DNA of 64,000 nt from Cylicocyclus nassatus (taxonomy: Eukaryota; Nematoda; Chromadorea; Rhabditida; Strongylidae): contig CATQJL010000223.1 of assembly GCA_958299035.1 (NCBI GenBank), forward strand, positions 5,879,753 to 5,943,752, in the 5' to 3' direction. Positions within the stretch are counted from its first letter, which is position 1; each line of letters begins with the position of its first letter. Shown piece after piece: positions 31,010-42,453 of this stretch. A program made the position numbers and the translations under genes. Below the pieces are notes generated by a model that did not search any database, had not been told where the DNA came from, and worked only from the letters and a program-made list of their open reading frames with translations.

Positions 31010-32700
31010 TCTCATATATCCTGGGCTACCAAGGAGATCCGTAACAAGCCCTACTCTATTCTTGGGCATCGAATACTTGACCATAGTCTACTTGACGATG
31101 GTATGCAGCAAACTCCGAGCAGGCCCCGGCACGAGGTGGGCAAATCGATTTCCAGCTTGTCATTGACAAGCTGGAAATTGTTTTGGGGCCAAAAAGCAAA
31201 GGGGATATCGTTTTTGCGGGATCCGGGGCGGAGCTCCGGAAGAAGAATCCAAGTGCAAGCAAGAGAAAGTCGAATCATGCGTACCTTATACATCTAATTC
31301 ATCGGGAAATAGTTTTCATAAACCTCAACGCACAGCAGACTTAGCGCGCGTTACGCCGCGATTGCTGCGTGCGACGTCGCAAATTGCTGCGTGCGACGTC
31401 GCATGAGCGATGCCATTGGACAGCATGATTACATGATCAGTTCTCAATGCATGCGTAATAAAATAGCATCAAATTACGTAATCGAACAAAGAGAGGCTAG
31501 TAGGAACAAAGCATGAAATGTTGTGAAGAACTTATGTGAATGGGAGGTGTAATAAGCATTTTTTTCAAAAATTTCGCAAAACTGGTAAATGAAGATGTGA
31601 ATTCAGATGGCTCGTTTGCATCGCACAGATGACCATACGATATGAGACTTGGTAGGTACATGAACACGAGCCTGCAGGGCTTATCTTAGAAGTTTCATTG
31701 AAAAATTATGTGAGAAGGTTGTGGCAAGCTTTTTTCTGAAAATTTCCCACTATCAAGAAAATGGAAAAATGGCTCGTTTGCAACGCAGAGAAGACGAAAT
31801 CGCGCGAGACTTGGTGTGTATACGCGCAGTAAGACTAAGGAACAATGTATGAAAAATTATGAAAAACTTATGTGAATGAAGAGCGTGCCCAACTTTTTTT
31901 CAAATTAGGTGGGCAATTGCTCACCTAATGCCCACCTGAGGTGGGCAAAACTTTCAGTTCACATAATTTTTCCAAAATTTTTACATAAATCTGTTGTTCA
32001 CCTAAAGTTTACTATATGGTGAGATTTTGGTTCCGAAACTCCTCCTCTTGTCTTTGTTAGAGCCCAAAATCGCCTCAGCAGCCTAGCTTTCTAAGATGGA
32101 AAGCTCGCCCCAGTTAATCGATACGCGCGGGAACGGCGTCTCTCAGTCCTATGACTGCGTTCCTCTAATAATTTTCATTCCTTCATCATTTTCCTTGCTT
32201 ATTCTTCTTCCTGTTTTCTATCCTGATACAGGTGAGGAGAAATTAGGGGAATTTGAGCATTTTGGGCGCTTTTGAGCGCTTTTAGGCGAAATGTGGCCGG
32301 TGCTCTCGTTCCACAAGCACAAAGCGTCATTTGGCTCAAGGGGGTATTCGTAAAAACTACTGGGGTCAAAGGGGAATTCGTTTTGGAAAACCCCGTTTGC
32401 CCACCTCGTGCCGAGCCCTGACCCCGAGATATGAGCTTTGCATGGGGTACCAGCAGTAGTTTCGTATATCATGTGCGGCACACCGGTGACGTTTTCAGAG
32501 CTGAAAACATCCTTTTGCCGCGTAACAGTTATTTCGGAATGTCCGCAGCCACTGGTGGCTTTGCTGGTACTTCATTCTCATTCATAATTGATGCTTCCCA
32601 ACAGTCATTTGATTATGAGCCATTTTTTTTCCAGAACCGCGATGTCATTGACTTCTCGGTCTTCGTTGAAATCAAAACCTACACATTCGATAATACAGCA
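31010..32700 (+). pseudogene. ERGIC-53/LMAN1-type L-type lectin relic, exon split by a hAT insertion
   Basis: The exon before the insertion reads ATKEIRNKPYSI, then frame-broken pieces, then DDGMQQTPRYELCM resuming across 31119|32429. After a GT donor at 32,446 and an acceptor at 32,498, the next exon (32,499-32,566) encodes AENILLPRNSYFGMSAATGG. A further exon from 32,635 encodes NRDVIDFSVFVEI. In LMAN1 the corresponding order is FRNKPY..., YEFC, VEN...IP...FGISAATGGLADDHDV...F, part of the carbohydrate-binding beta-sandwich of this ER-Golgi cargo receptor. The remnant is dead: at least two frameshifts lie upstream, one base too many sits at the last acceptor (phase 1 to 0), and a 1.3-kb transposon lies in the coding exon. 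The rest of the gene is absent here. LMAN1 alignment is from memory. Confidence 0.65.
31120..32420. mobile_element. Non-autonomous hAT element 1 (1301 bp), word type AGGTGGGCA
   Basis: Ends CAGGCCCCGGCACGAG and CTCGTGCCGAGCCCTG form the terminal inverted repeat. Flanks ACTCCGAG (31,112-31,119) and ACCCCGAG (32,421-32,428) are an 8-bp target duplication with one mismatch. CAGGG-type ends plus 8-bp duplication define the hAT superfamily. The word AGGTGGGCA or its complement occurs at 31,134, 31,907, 31,918 (one mismatch), 31,929, 31,939 and 32,398. No transposase is encoded. Homologous to 50,887-51,602 (shared GGAAAGCAAA-type subterminal sequence and ATCGTTTTT). Confidence 0.87.
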
Positions 32701-32795
32701 ATAAAGAACTTCCAAGAGCACCGATTTTTTGTAATCAATTGGAGACGTGCAATGTGTGAACTTTTATGCAATTGCATGAAATCGCGTCGGAGGTA

Positions 32796-33054
32796 CAGGG
32801 CTTTTCAACACAAGAGTCACAGCTTCCGCTTGCGCGGCTCCTCCAACGCGGCCGCCTCGCTTAGGCCGCGCGCGGCGTTTGCGGCGCATCGTCCGGGCAT
32901 TTTGCCAAGCTTCAGTCGATGCGCCGCCTGGAGCATGCGTCGGTGGCATCGATTGAGACCTGGCAAAATGCCCGGACGATGCGCCACGAACGCTGCGCGG
33001 ACCAAAGCGTGGCGGTAGAGCGGGGGGCTGTGACACTCAGGTTGTAAAGCCCTG
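32796..33054. mobile_element. Palindromic MITE, CAGGGCTTTTCAAC ends (259 bp)
   Basis: Left end CAGGGCTTTTCAACAC with GAGTCACAGC, right end GCTGTGACACTCAGGTTG and AAAGCCCTG. Inner arms mirror GCGCATCGTCCGGGCATTTT with AAAATGCCCGGACGATGCGC. The ends resemble hAT termini, but the 8 bp on each side (CGGAGGTA, TATGCACG) do not match, so the superfamily is not proven. Confidence 0.75.
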
Positions 33055-33449
33055 TATGCACGCCTCCTATGGATGAGCAACTCAGTCGCCGCGTTAAGTC
33101 GCCACTTTCGTGCAAGTCGTCGCGACTGGAGATCGCGGCGACTTCGTTGCGTGAGCTATGCCCAGGATCTTAGAAAGCACGAAGAGGGCAAGAACAGGTG
33201 TTTCCAAAGCCCCTCAGCTTGTTTGAAGAGGTGGAGCAGCTCTCGCTAAGACTGAGACGCAGAGTTGTTGTGGGACTCTACAACGTTGTCTAGGCGGCAT
33301 ACGGAATTCACAAGTGAGCGAGGCTTTCTTGCTAACGGATCGGCCATAGGTTGCCGGCGCGGGGTCGAACGTGTTGATGCGATCCGGGATCCTCATTTAC
33401 GACCTCTCCCCCCTCCCCTTCTCCCCCCCCCCACTGCTTTTGAGGAATT
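33055..33449. other. No gene recognised
   Basis: GC-rich spacer with Arg/Pro-rich chance frames and a C-rich run near 33,410-33,430. Confidence 0.4.
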
Positions 33450-33889
33450 GTTCAGAGCGCGCCGGTACCCGTCCAAATCCGTCCAAATACGTCCAAAGCC
33501 TAAACCCGCCCGAATACGTCGAGTCCGCCCAAATACGTCGGAATACGCGCAAACCGTCGGAACCCGCCCAAACCCGCCCGAATACGTCCGAATACGCCCG
33601 AACCCACCTGAACGCCGGAATGCCAAAACGCAGCAGATATGCATGCAAATCGGCATATTGGAGCATGCGTAAGATACTGCGCGCATATATCTATCTTAGT
33701 CAAGCGTAGCTCGACGCGTATCTGGCGCTTTGGCAGTTCCGACGTTGAAGCGGATTTGGGCGGTTTCGGACATTTGGGCGAGTTTGGGCTGATTCGGACA
33801 TATTTGGGAGGATTCGGACGTATTCGGGTGGGTTTGGGTGGATTCGGACGTATTGGGGCGGATTCAGACAGGTACCGCGCGGTCTGAAC
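33450..33889. mobile_element. Foldback element with arms made of short tandem repeats
   Basis: Ends GTTCAGAGCGCGCCGGTACC and GGTACCGCGCGGTCTGAAC are inverted. The left arm (33,470-33,620) is a degenerate series of CGTCC(A/G)AATACG and CCCGAACCCGCC units about 12 bp long. The right arm (33,750-33,875) is the inverse (CGTATTCGG, GGGTTTGGG). The unique centre lies at about 33,630-33,740. Arms built from tandem repeats recall Drosophila FB elements. No target duplication was found. Confidence 0.75.
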
Positions 33890-33972
33890 GATCCCTGAAC
33901 TGCATGAACGAATGGCAATCTCAAAAGATGCCTGCCATTAGACCTCAATCAAATTATAGCTTCGGAGGAAAA

Positions 33973-34161
33973 TAACTATTGTTGCTTCGTTGACCCACGG
34001 ACTGCACGAACGCTGCGGATAACGTGCGGCGCGGCTGAATTGTCGCGAGAGCATGACTTGTACAATGGCAAATTTGTGCTGGGGCAAGTGTTTTATTTTA
34101 TCTCGCGATAAGTGCTCCGCAGTGATTTCATCTCCAGTCGTGCGGTCAACAATTAACTATA
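33973..34161. mobile_element. Decayed Tc1/mariner-like MITE, GCACGGACTG family copy 1
   Basis: Shares with 41,351-41,526 the inner stretch CACGGACTG..C.AACGCTGCGGAT, GCGGCGCGGCTGAA and GCGAGAGCA.GACTTG, ending CTCCGCAGTGAT and a GTGCGGTCAA tail. The ends are diverged. Confidence 0.6.
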
Positions 34162-37153
34162 CTCATAAACTGGGAGATACTGCAAGTGATGCTCCATTAC
34201 TCAAAAACCTCACAAATAATTTTGCGTAGATTGAGTAAGTAGTAAAAATCTACAAAGATTTCGCTATGCTTATTATGGTAGGGAAAATTTGGATGGAGAG
34301 GACAGCATCTGACAAAGCAGAAGATCAGTTTTGATCTGCTGAATTTAGGCTGTACTCCACCTAGACGCCAAAAAATAAAATAACAACCAAGAATAAACTC
34401 AGCATTAAGGAGTGGTTCACTTCAGTCATTATGACTGAATATTTTACAATAACTCATTTTCTTGTGACAGATAATAAAGTCTTGTGTTATGTATGAATGT
34501 TTGGCATAACTCATTCATATTCAGTGGTTTTGAAAGACACGACTATGGTTCTGGAAATCAAAACGTTCAGACATAATGCAGGGAGAAAAAACGATATGTT
34601 TGAAGCCTTAAAATTATTTTCGAGCATAGGTGCGATGGCGAGCCGGGTAACCTTTGTCAGGATAAAGGCTGGCCTTGCCTTTACCTGATGTGTAGCGGGT
34701 AGTACATAAGACTAATATGTTATTATTTATTATTTAGTATAAATACAAGGAAAAGGGGAAAAGGGGAAGTGGTTGCAGGGTGCAACCTGCTGGAAGCGGT
34801 TCGTAGATCACTGTCCTCCAGCGGGCTTTACAACTCGCCCAGAGAGGAGAGACAGCTGTTATGGACCCGAGATCTCCATTCATTCGAGAAGCTCCTCGAG
34901 CTTGTGGCATAGTTGGGGCTTCGACTGTTGCCTATTGCGTGGTTGATGTTCATCCGGGTAAGTGTGTTGGCACATGCACGTGATATACGGCGAGAACATA
35001 CAAGTTAAAGTGTGAATACATTACAGTTACATAGTAAATTTAAGGATATGAATCCAGTGGACCGCAAGCAGACACGATTTTCACCTAGAATATTCACCTA
35101 GAACAGGAGTTGCCTTAGAAAAGATTTAGCAACCTGAAGAACTGCTGAGCACGGCAAGAAACCAAATGCAGGCTCTGCAATGGAGTAGCGGCCTGCGGGA
35201 CAGCCGATTTAGGGAGGCTGAATCTTTACGAAAGCAGCACGAGAAGTTATGTTTATTGAGAAAATAAATTTGCCCAAAAAAATTTTTTTTACAAAAATTT
35301 TTTTAGATTTACGTATATCTGGGATCTCACGCGAATGTGAGGGAATTACGGAGGATGCATGAAGTGCCCCCTATGGCACTGGAAATGCACCGGTCCAAAA
35401 CCCGTGCTCTACCCAGAAGAAGAAGAAGAAGAGATGCTCTACCATTTCCTTGGAGGGGAATGTGGTAGAGACCTATCTGGAGGTCACAGACCACGGTGAA
35501 GGGCAAGTGCGCGTTACATCCGATCGATATGATATTTTCTTTGATAGTTTTCTTGAATTTTTTTGAAAATTTTTTTTCAAAACAATTATTTTAGGTATTT
35601 ATTTCCAGCTCCAATAAGAACTACAAAAAGGAAAAGGTTCAATATCTTTTGAAGGACAAAAAGTGGCGCGCGGACTACCCGTGACTAAGGATCTCGATGG
35701 GCGTTGTGCACGTGGGAACTACGGACGGTTCATTCCGCCCTGGGAACTTTCCAAATTCCTGGAAAAGAATTTGGCTAGATAAAACGAATAACACTGGACA
35801 ACCTGTACTGTGACTCCCTGAAGGGTTTATGCAGGGTCCGCGGTAACGTTTCGTATAACGAGCGCCTATAACAGCCTTTTATGTTTGTCTGTATTTTTTG
35901 TGAATAAAGTATTTATTATCGCTGTTCGATACATTGTAGCAGAAGAGGCGTTGTAAACATTGTAAGCCACAGTTGGTGGGGTCGCAGCCATTGGAAAATA
36001 TTGGAGTCGTATACGTTTCTTGTTGATGCGCGCCGCTTTATTTATTGCTTCGTTTAATGCTTAAAGCAATTGCGTTCTTAGATTGCTTAGGGGATAAACG
36101 CGAACGGACGGTTTAGTTGCGAGGTTCAAATTAGTGGAAATCAGCATTCCGCGCTAGGTGTAATAGCAATTTAATTTATAGAAGCGTTTAAAAAAAATAA
36201 AAATTTGGGTGGGTCAGAGAGTTCGTGCCGTTCTTCAGAATTATTCTGAAATCGTTCAGAATGATGCTAGACAATTTTTTCTAACAGTATCCGATGCAGA
36301 ATTTCTTCCTCTTTTCAGCAGCTATGTTCGGTTTGTGACTGCTTCGACGAGCGCTGAGATAATTGCCGAAAACGAGAACCCTTCATTTTTAGCATGTCTA
36401 ACTTTCGCTAATTTTCAGAACTTTCATTTTAAACTTCTGAAGCTGTTCTAATGACCACCTGATAAGGCGATTCCGCAACTTTTCGGCAGTCACTATATTT
36501 AGAATCAGCGTTTCAAGACGAGTCCGATGATATATAATTTGCTTGGAATGACTGGGTTAAGTTCTGACCATTTCCTTGTCAACTTTGAGGATCCTCCCAT
36601 AGGTAGATCATCCAGTCTATGACAAGTCTAAATTTTCTAATCTATTTCAACGATAACTGACCGAAAGGACCTGTTTCTACCATATGGTGTAAGAATATGG
36701 TGCAGGCGCAGCGCATCACAAAGCGGAAAATTATTACGGGTAAGTGTTAAGTGGTTATCGTTCCAGTAAGGATCTCATATTTAGGCGACTTTGCAAGTTA
36801 TGTGGCGGCAAGAAATATTCTAGAAATGCTGAATTTGTGTCCTCCAGGCATTCAACACCATCGCATTGGTCGGTTCAAGGGCGTTAGATGTGATTCTGCC
36901 GGATTGACCCAACTCTTGATGCAAATTTTTAGGTCTTGATTGCGGATGAGGGATGGAGAAGGTATTTCGAGGAAAAATAAGCGTTGCCATGTCAGAATTC
37001 GAAGATCTTTGAGGCCACTCCGTAATCAGAGACGCAAAAGCCGAAGAATCTTGCCATAAGATAACTTGCTTCACATCGGATAGAGCTATATAGAGTTTAT
37101 CTCAAAATTACATATGGAACTGTATTTACTTAGACGCTTCCTTAGAGACTGTA
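34162..37153. other. About 3 kb without a recognisable gene
   Basis: AT-rich with several weak open frames of at most 80 codons that lack motifs. 34,750-35,000 is more GC-balanced and could be an old repeat. A micro-run of GAAGAAGAAGAAG lies near 35,420. Confidence 0.45.
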
Positions 37154-38773
37154 TTAGGTTGCGTAAATATTAAGTTGTCGAATAATTTCTGTTACACTTT
37201 TTATTAGGTTGGCACATAAGTTTTGCAACTTTTCCCGTAACTTTTTTGCTAATTTATGTAGCAATCTCATTTTGTGGCATCATGTAGATCGCGATGTAAG
37301 CTGCAAGTCTGCGCAAACCGTCTGATTTTTGATAACGTAGTACAAAAAATCTAAGCATTTTTTTGAAAACTGCTGAAAATCGAGGTTTCACGATTTTTTG
37401 GCAAACATGAAGCCCTACGAAACCTGATTCAAACATATGAAAAAGCAATTATAGGCAGCACGTAGCTGGAAGTTGACACATCGGAATCAGTGAAAAAGAA
37501 ATGAAATTTAAACACAAATTAAGGTGGGGCGCCTTTGAGAAGTTGAACAAGTCAAATGCGTCAAGTTTTGAAGGCAATTTGTCAATAACTAAGCTGCGAA
37601 AAGTCAAAATTCGCTATAACTTTGCACCATAGGGTAATCCTATGCGGTAAACACGAATATCATATTCATTTGTCGCTAAAACGAAATTCATGTTTTGATC
37701 TCACGAACGAGGCCTTTTCATGCGAAACGGATCTCATTTTTGTGATCAGCATGTCAAATAAGCCCTATAGGCCAAGTTTCAGCAAAATCTGATGCATTCT
37801 AAAATTTTTCCCATAGTACCGTAAACCTACCGTAATCCTCACATAAGATGGTAAAATTCGGCAAAAATGTGTGCATTAGAAGCTTACATCATATTCCTTA
37901 TATTGCCAAATAATGAATGCGCTACGTTCAATTAGACAAAAGTTATATAAGAAGTTGCATTACTTATGTGCCAACCTAATATTTCAATTCTTAAAAATCT
38001 CAGAAGCATCAGAAAGATCTCACGTTCATGGTGTATGGGCAGGGTCAAAAGGCCTATGCAAGGGTACCGTCGCATCCGCGATCCGTGCGCCCGCTTTGTG
38101 GCTGAAAATAACACCCACTTTGTAGCTGAAAATCCGTTTCTTCCCATTTTTGTAAATGAGCTAGCGTTCTCTCAGGTGATGAGCGATAGAGGGCATAATG
38201 TGGCAGTCAGGTAAAACATAGTCTGTAGCGTCTAGCTATTATGGGGGGATAACGCAGACATATTTGCACACGTTTCCCTGAGCGGTTCAAATCTCAGTGT
38301 GCGCCATCTTTGCAATCATCAGAATTTTTCCGAAGAAAACACCTTCAAAAAATTTCAAAAAATCGTTTTTATGTTTTCTATATTTATTTCTATACGATGC
38401 ACATAGAAAGAAGAATTTAGGAAAGTCTTTGAAATTTTTTGATATTTTTTTCACCTCTCGTTTTTAAAACGCTAGAGGCACCGAAGTGCCTTCATGTAAG
38501 AGACAATGCCAAAATACGTTCTAAAAAAATCCTGTAAGAGGAAAAGCGCAAGTATGTGCAGAGAAGAAGATCAGTCAAAAACTGAAAAATTTGACTGCTT
38601 TTATAAAACTGCCGTAAACTTGTTGGTCATTAGTGCAATTGCGGCATCGGTCATGTTGATGGGTAGACCCTGCTATGTCCTAAGCGTGGTGCAAATTTGG
38701 GATTTTTAGAAAGCTTCTGGAATTTCCTAGAAATTTTAGAAAAAAGTGTAACAGAAATTATCCGACAACCTAA
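37154..38773. mobile_element. Outer mariner-like element with TA duplication
   Basis: Left end TTAGGTTGCG followed by TAAGTTGTCGAATAATTTC, and right end GAAATTATCCGACAACCTAA, are inverted repeats extending through CTGTTACACTTTTT. TA flanks both sides (37,152-37,153 and 38,774-38,775). No transposase frame. A second element is nested at 37,204-37,979. Confidence 0.8.
37204..37979. mobile_element. Inner mariner-like MITE (776 bp) nested in the outer one
   Basis: Ends TTAGGTTGGCACATAAGTT and CTTATGTGCCAACCTAA with TA on each side (37,202-37,203; 37,980-37,981). The TTAGGTTG.....AAGT form is the classical mariner terminus. No coding capacity. Confidence 0.85.
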
Positions 38774-38775
38774 TA

Positions 38776-39398
38776 GTTTATTCGCATTTTTTGTTCTAGT
38801 TTTTCCTCTATATTTTGCAAAAAGTATGGCGAAATGTTTGCATGCATTCGATAGCTCTAATTCTGCTTTGCCGAACTGTTATCACGCTTTTCCAATTTCT
38901 AAGAGGTCGAGTGAGAAATTCGACTACAAATCGGGAAATCCGAGAGAGCGAAAATTATATTTTCGTCGACTACTTACGCTGCGTCTCAAATAGCTTTGAA
39001 CATTTGAAAACAGCTCAAAAAATTTGCGACGTGTATGGATAAAATGCTGTATCTCCCTGCTAACTAGTTATAAGTGCTGAAATCTCTCAAAAATTTATAT
39101 TATAAGCTCAAGGATAGGCCTGCTTTCTATTGTTTCTTCGGCGTCAACGTTGGGCGTCTGAAGGCACCTTGAGAGAGGATTGTCGCCAAACAATATAGAA
39201 ATGGCGGACGAGGGGTTTTTGATCATAAAATCATCGACTATATTGGGCACTTACTCTAACATCTCTGTTTTGGGAGGACATACGCAAACGACGAATGCCT
39301 TTGCGGCAAAATCTTGTTCCACCGGCTTTTGCAAAATGGCATTAGACGGTTGGTGAAAGGAAGTGAGCAAGCATAACAATGGCATTAAGTGCTTGAAG
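38776..39398. other. No gene recognised
   Basis: AT-rich spacer; only short frames without motifs. Confidence 0.4.
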
Positions 39399-39850
39399 CA
39401 GCGTCCGGGCAAAAAGTCGATTTTGGGATTTTGTGCTTACCCGGGCCTATTCGCTATGCTGAATCCGAAAATCACCACTAGAGAGCGCGAAAACGGCGAA
39501 AAAGGGGTCTAACGCAGGAGGAAAATCAGCAGGGGGCGGAGCGTCCGAGAGGGTGGATCTCGCTCCCAGCTTCCGGAGCAATCTTCTCGGTTCCTTTAGT
39601 CGCCCTAACATCGCTACCGGCCAAGTACAAACCAGTGATTTGAGATCGGAACCGAGAAGATTGCTCCGGAAGCTGGAAGCGAGAATCCACCCTCTCGGAC
39701 GCTCCGCCCCCTGCTGATTTTCCTCCTGCGTTAGACCCCTTTTTCGCCGTTTTCGCGCTCTCTAGTGGTGATTTTCGGATTCAGCATAGCGAATAGGCCC
39801 GGGTAAGCACAAAATCTCAGAATCGACTTTTTGCCCGGACGCTGCCTTTA
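39399..39850. mobile_element. Foldback MITE, AAAGGCAGCGTCC family, near-perfect 200-bp arms
   Basis: Left AGCAGCGTCCGGGCAAAAAG and right CTTTTTGCCCGGACGCTGCC enclose arms that mirror each other almost perfectly to a short centre near 39,600-39,650 (for example CCGAGAGGGTGGATCTCGCT against its complement). Same ends as 6335-6691, different interior. Possible flanking duplication ATTAAGTG / TTTAAGTG, although the first bases of the left end are altered. Confidence 0.85.
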
Positions 39851-40942
39851 AGTGATTAGTTTGTTGTTTTCAATTGTTTCCAGGCTTTTTGAATAAATTT
39901 TATCAATGATCAATGGGAAAAGTTAAGGGAGAAAAAGATGTCGAAAACAGATTTTTTGCCTCTTCGAATTCTGCAGTTTGCAGTCAAATTTTTTGATCAA
40001 CTTCCCAAAGATTAAGAAAATAATGACAGCTTTGGTAGCTTCCGAGCGAATATAAACATCTATCTAGATGCTTTGCAGAATAATGTAGAAAAAATTGAAA
40101 CAAAAAATGTAAACGAACTTATTATACGACCTAATACATAAACTTTATTTATTTACATGACGTAATTAGATACGTTGAACTTTGCTTAGATTAGACATCT
40201 TTATGTTAATAGTCCTTTGTTTCTATTATCGAAGGGATATGGAACCATATCAATAAAAAAATGGACAAGTTTTTCAAAAATTCGCTTTTACCGCGGGTGA
40301 TGCTGCACGTTAATATTTGAAAGCGCAAGTTTTTCGAAGTGTTTTCATGTAACTTTTTGTAAAAGTCGCGACATCGCGGGGCGATGTTGGACGAGGCTGC
40401 GTCCGCATATTTGCCTCATGGCTCACACACACCGGTGCAAAATGGGTGCGGAATACCTAAGCCAGCTCGGCATGCATGCCGACTATGGTGGTGAGGTTGT
40501 AGTATAACGCACGTCTCACATGAAGCCAAAACACCATACATTCCCCACCTTGCCCGACACCACCATCAAATGATGTCAAAGGTGAGTAATGGAAATTATA
40601 GTAGGCATCATTAGCTTGAGAGTGAGTCCTACCGGAAATCAAAAATGTCAAAGTTTAAGAAAAGATATCGGTCTAATGAGAATATTAGGAGTAAACGTTT
40701 TTTTGCATGAAGCTGGATGCTTATAGCCGAGTCGTATTCCGACATCTGCAAATGCACCATATATATCACGCGTGCAATCCCGGATTTTCGTTAGAATTTT
40801 TATTTATTTACTTATTTTATTTTATTTAAGTACTTCTTCAACGTCTTTATGAGACTTTTGTTTGTTTCATTACATGTATCACACCTTTCATTAAGAATTT
40901 CTTAAACATGCTAGCAAAAAGCCAACGAGTCCAGGATGCGTA
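39851..40942. other. No gene recognised
   Basis: AT-rich, with TATTTA-type simple stretches near 40,800. No domain or splice-linked frame. Confidence 0.4.
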
Positions 40943-41339
40943 CCCTCGATATCAACCCATATGTCTTCCCTCAACATGACGTGGAATACGTGGCTTGGTG
41001 AGGCGCCGCCTCGCTCCGGGCTTGCGCCATGTTGCGGGCGCATCGTTTGGCGTGACATGGCGCTCAAAGTTAGTGTCCGGGCAAAAACTAGATTTTGAGA
41101 TTTTGTGCTTACCCGGGCCTATTCGCTACGCTGAATCCGAAAATGCGCATTGGAGAGCGCGAAAACGGCGAAAAAGGGCGCCTTTAAAACAACGTGGCGC
41201 AAGCTTTCCCACGTTGTTCTTCTTGTCACACCACGTCAAAGATGCGCACGCAACGTGGCGCAATCATGGAGCGGGCGGCGCCTCATCAACCCACGTAATT
41301 CACGTCATGTTGAGGGGACATATGGGTTGATATCGAGGT
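40943..41339. mobile_element. Tc1/mariner-like MITE with about 75-bp inverted ends and a nested MITE fragment
   Basis: Ends CCCTCGATATCAACCCATAT and ATATGGGTTGATATCGAGG are inverted and continue through CCTCAACATGACGTG and GAGGCGCCGCC. TA lies on both sides (40,941-40,942; 41,340-41,341). Inside, 41,069-41,180 is one end of the AAAGGCAGCGTCC family (GTGTCCGGGCAAAAAC, then TTACCCGGGCCTATTCGCTA). Confidence 0.82.
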
Positions 41340-41350
41340 TATGCGCAATG

Positions 41351-41526
41351 TATCGTCGATTCGTTGATCGCACGGACTGCTCAAGCGCTGCGGATCACGC
41401 GCGGCGCGGCTGAAACGTTGCGAGAGCACGACTTGCACAATGGCTAATTTGTATCGGGGCACGTTGTACCTTGCAACACGGGCTCCGCAGTGATGTCCAG
41501 TCCGTGCGGTCAAGGAATCGACTATA
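41351..41526. mobile_element. Tc1/mariner-like MITE, GCACGGACTG family copy 2 (176 bp)
   Basis: Ends TCGTCGATTCGTTGATCGCA and TGCGGTCAAGGAATCGACTA are inverted, flanked by TA. It begins 10 bp after the preceding element. A diverged relative is at 33,973-34,161. Confidence 0.75.
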
Positions 41527-42453
41527 CATTTGTGGCGACGCTCGAATCAATCGTACAAGCTTACCATCAGTACGCACCTATAATGTCAAATATGTTTTTA
41601 AGCTTATCTTCCAGAATGGATCTATAGTTTGGTTTAGGCCCGTAAACACATATTTGAGAGGGGACGCGTCATATTTCGCTACCCCGGATCTTTGTATTTT
41701 TTTCGGAAAGATAAACGACTTTGAAAACAAGTGAAGATCTTTTACAAGACACACCTCCTTTTTCTGAGATTTCGGGATTATGGGTCCGCGAAGATTGGGA
41801 AGCATACTGAAATTTCTCGGGGTGGCGTACTCTTTCATCAAAAAATTTCTTTGTCGCACCCCCCCCCCTCCTCCAAACGGAAATTCTGGATGCGCCACTG
41901 ACTCATAGGTATCGTCCCATACACAATTGCTGCCACCCCTGCTTTGCGTCTCGGACCTGCGACAGGCATAATTAGCATGTTGGCGACATAAAACAACATA
42001 TTGGCAGCATGCCGCAACATGTTGGCAAAACTTAGTTTCTAGCCTTCATGTCAGCTCTGCATTTTGCCAGCATGATAGATGCGTGTCACGTGGTGACATG
42101 GTGTGTTGTTTGTTGTCACGTTTTGTCATGGTCGAAACGCAGAGCTGTGGCAACAGCAAGTGCGGAGGAGACGATATCAACAGTTTTACGAGAGATCGTA
42201 AGAAGCATGGTTTGGCCACACGAAAGGACTTGCACCGTGCACGGTGGCCATCTCGCCGCGCTCGGATTTTGTGCCTCAGAAACCTCTCGGTTTTAAAGTG
42301 GCACGGCGTGGACCAGGGGTGGGGTGGGAGCGGATCCTGACTTGATGCTATATGTAACATTGCGTCAGGAATGCTGATAAGGGCAGGCTCCTGGATTGGC
42401 GATTGTCGGAGAGCGCAACATCCGGAAGTTTCGCGCGGACTGTGAGTCACGAC
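41527..42453. other. Repeat-end fragments, no gene
   Basis: 41,635-41,690 (TAGGCCCGTAAACACA, GAGGGGACGCGTCATAT) is a single arm related to the element at 43,584-44,316. 41,850-41,905 resembles 4320-4370. 41,960-42,080 has runs of CAACAT.TTGGCA words also seen near 48,860-48,960. No coding unit recognised. Confidence 0.5.

Noticed and set aside
32796..33054. hAT assignment from the CAGGG-like ends
   Set aside because: The flanking 8-mers CGGAGGTA and TATGCACG do not match, so it is kept only as an unclassified MITE.
33265..33948. Several overlapping Pro/Arg/Gly-rich open frames on both strands
   Set aside because: Low-complexity translation of the inverted 12-bp tandem arrays in the foldback element.
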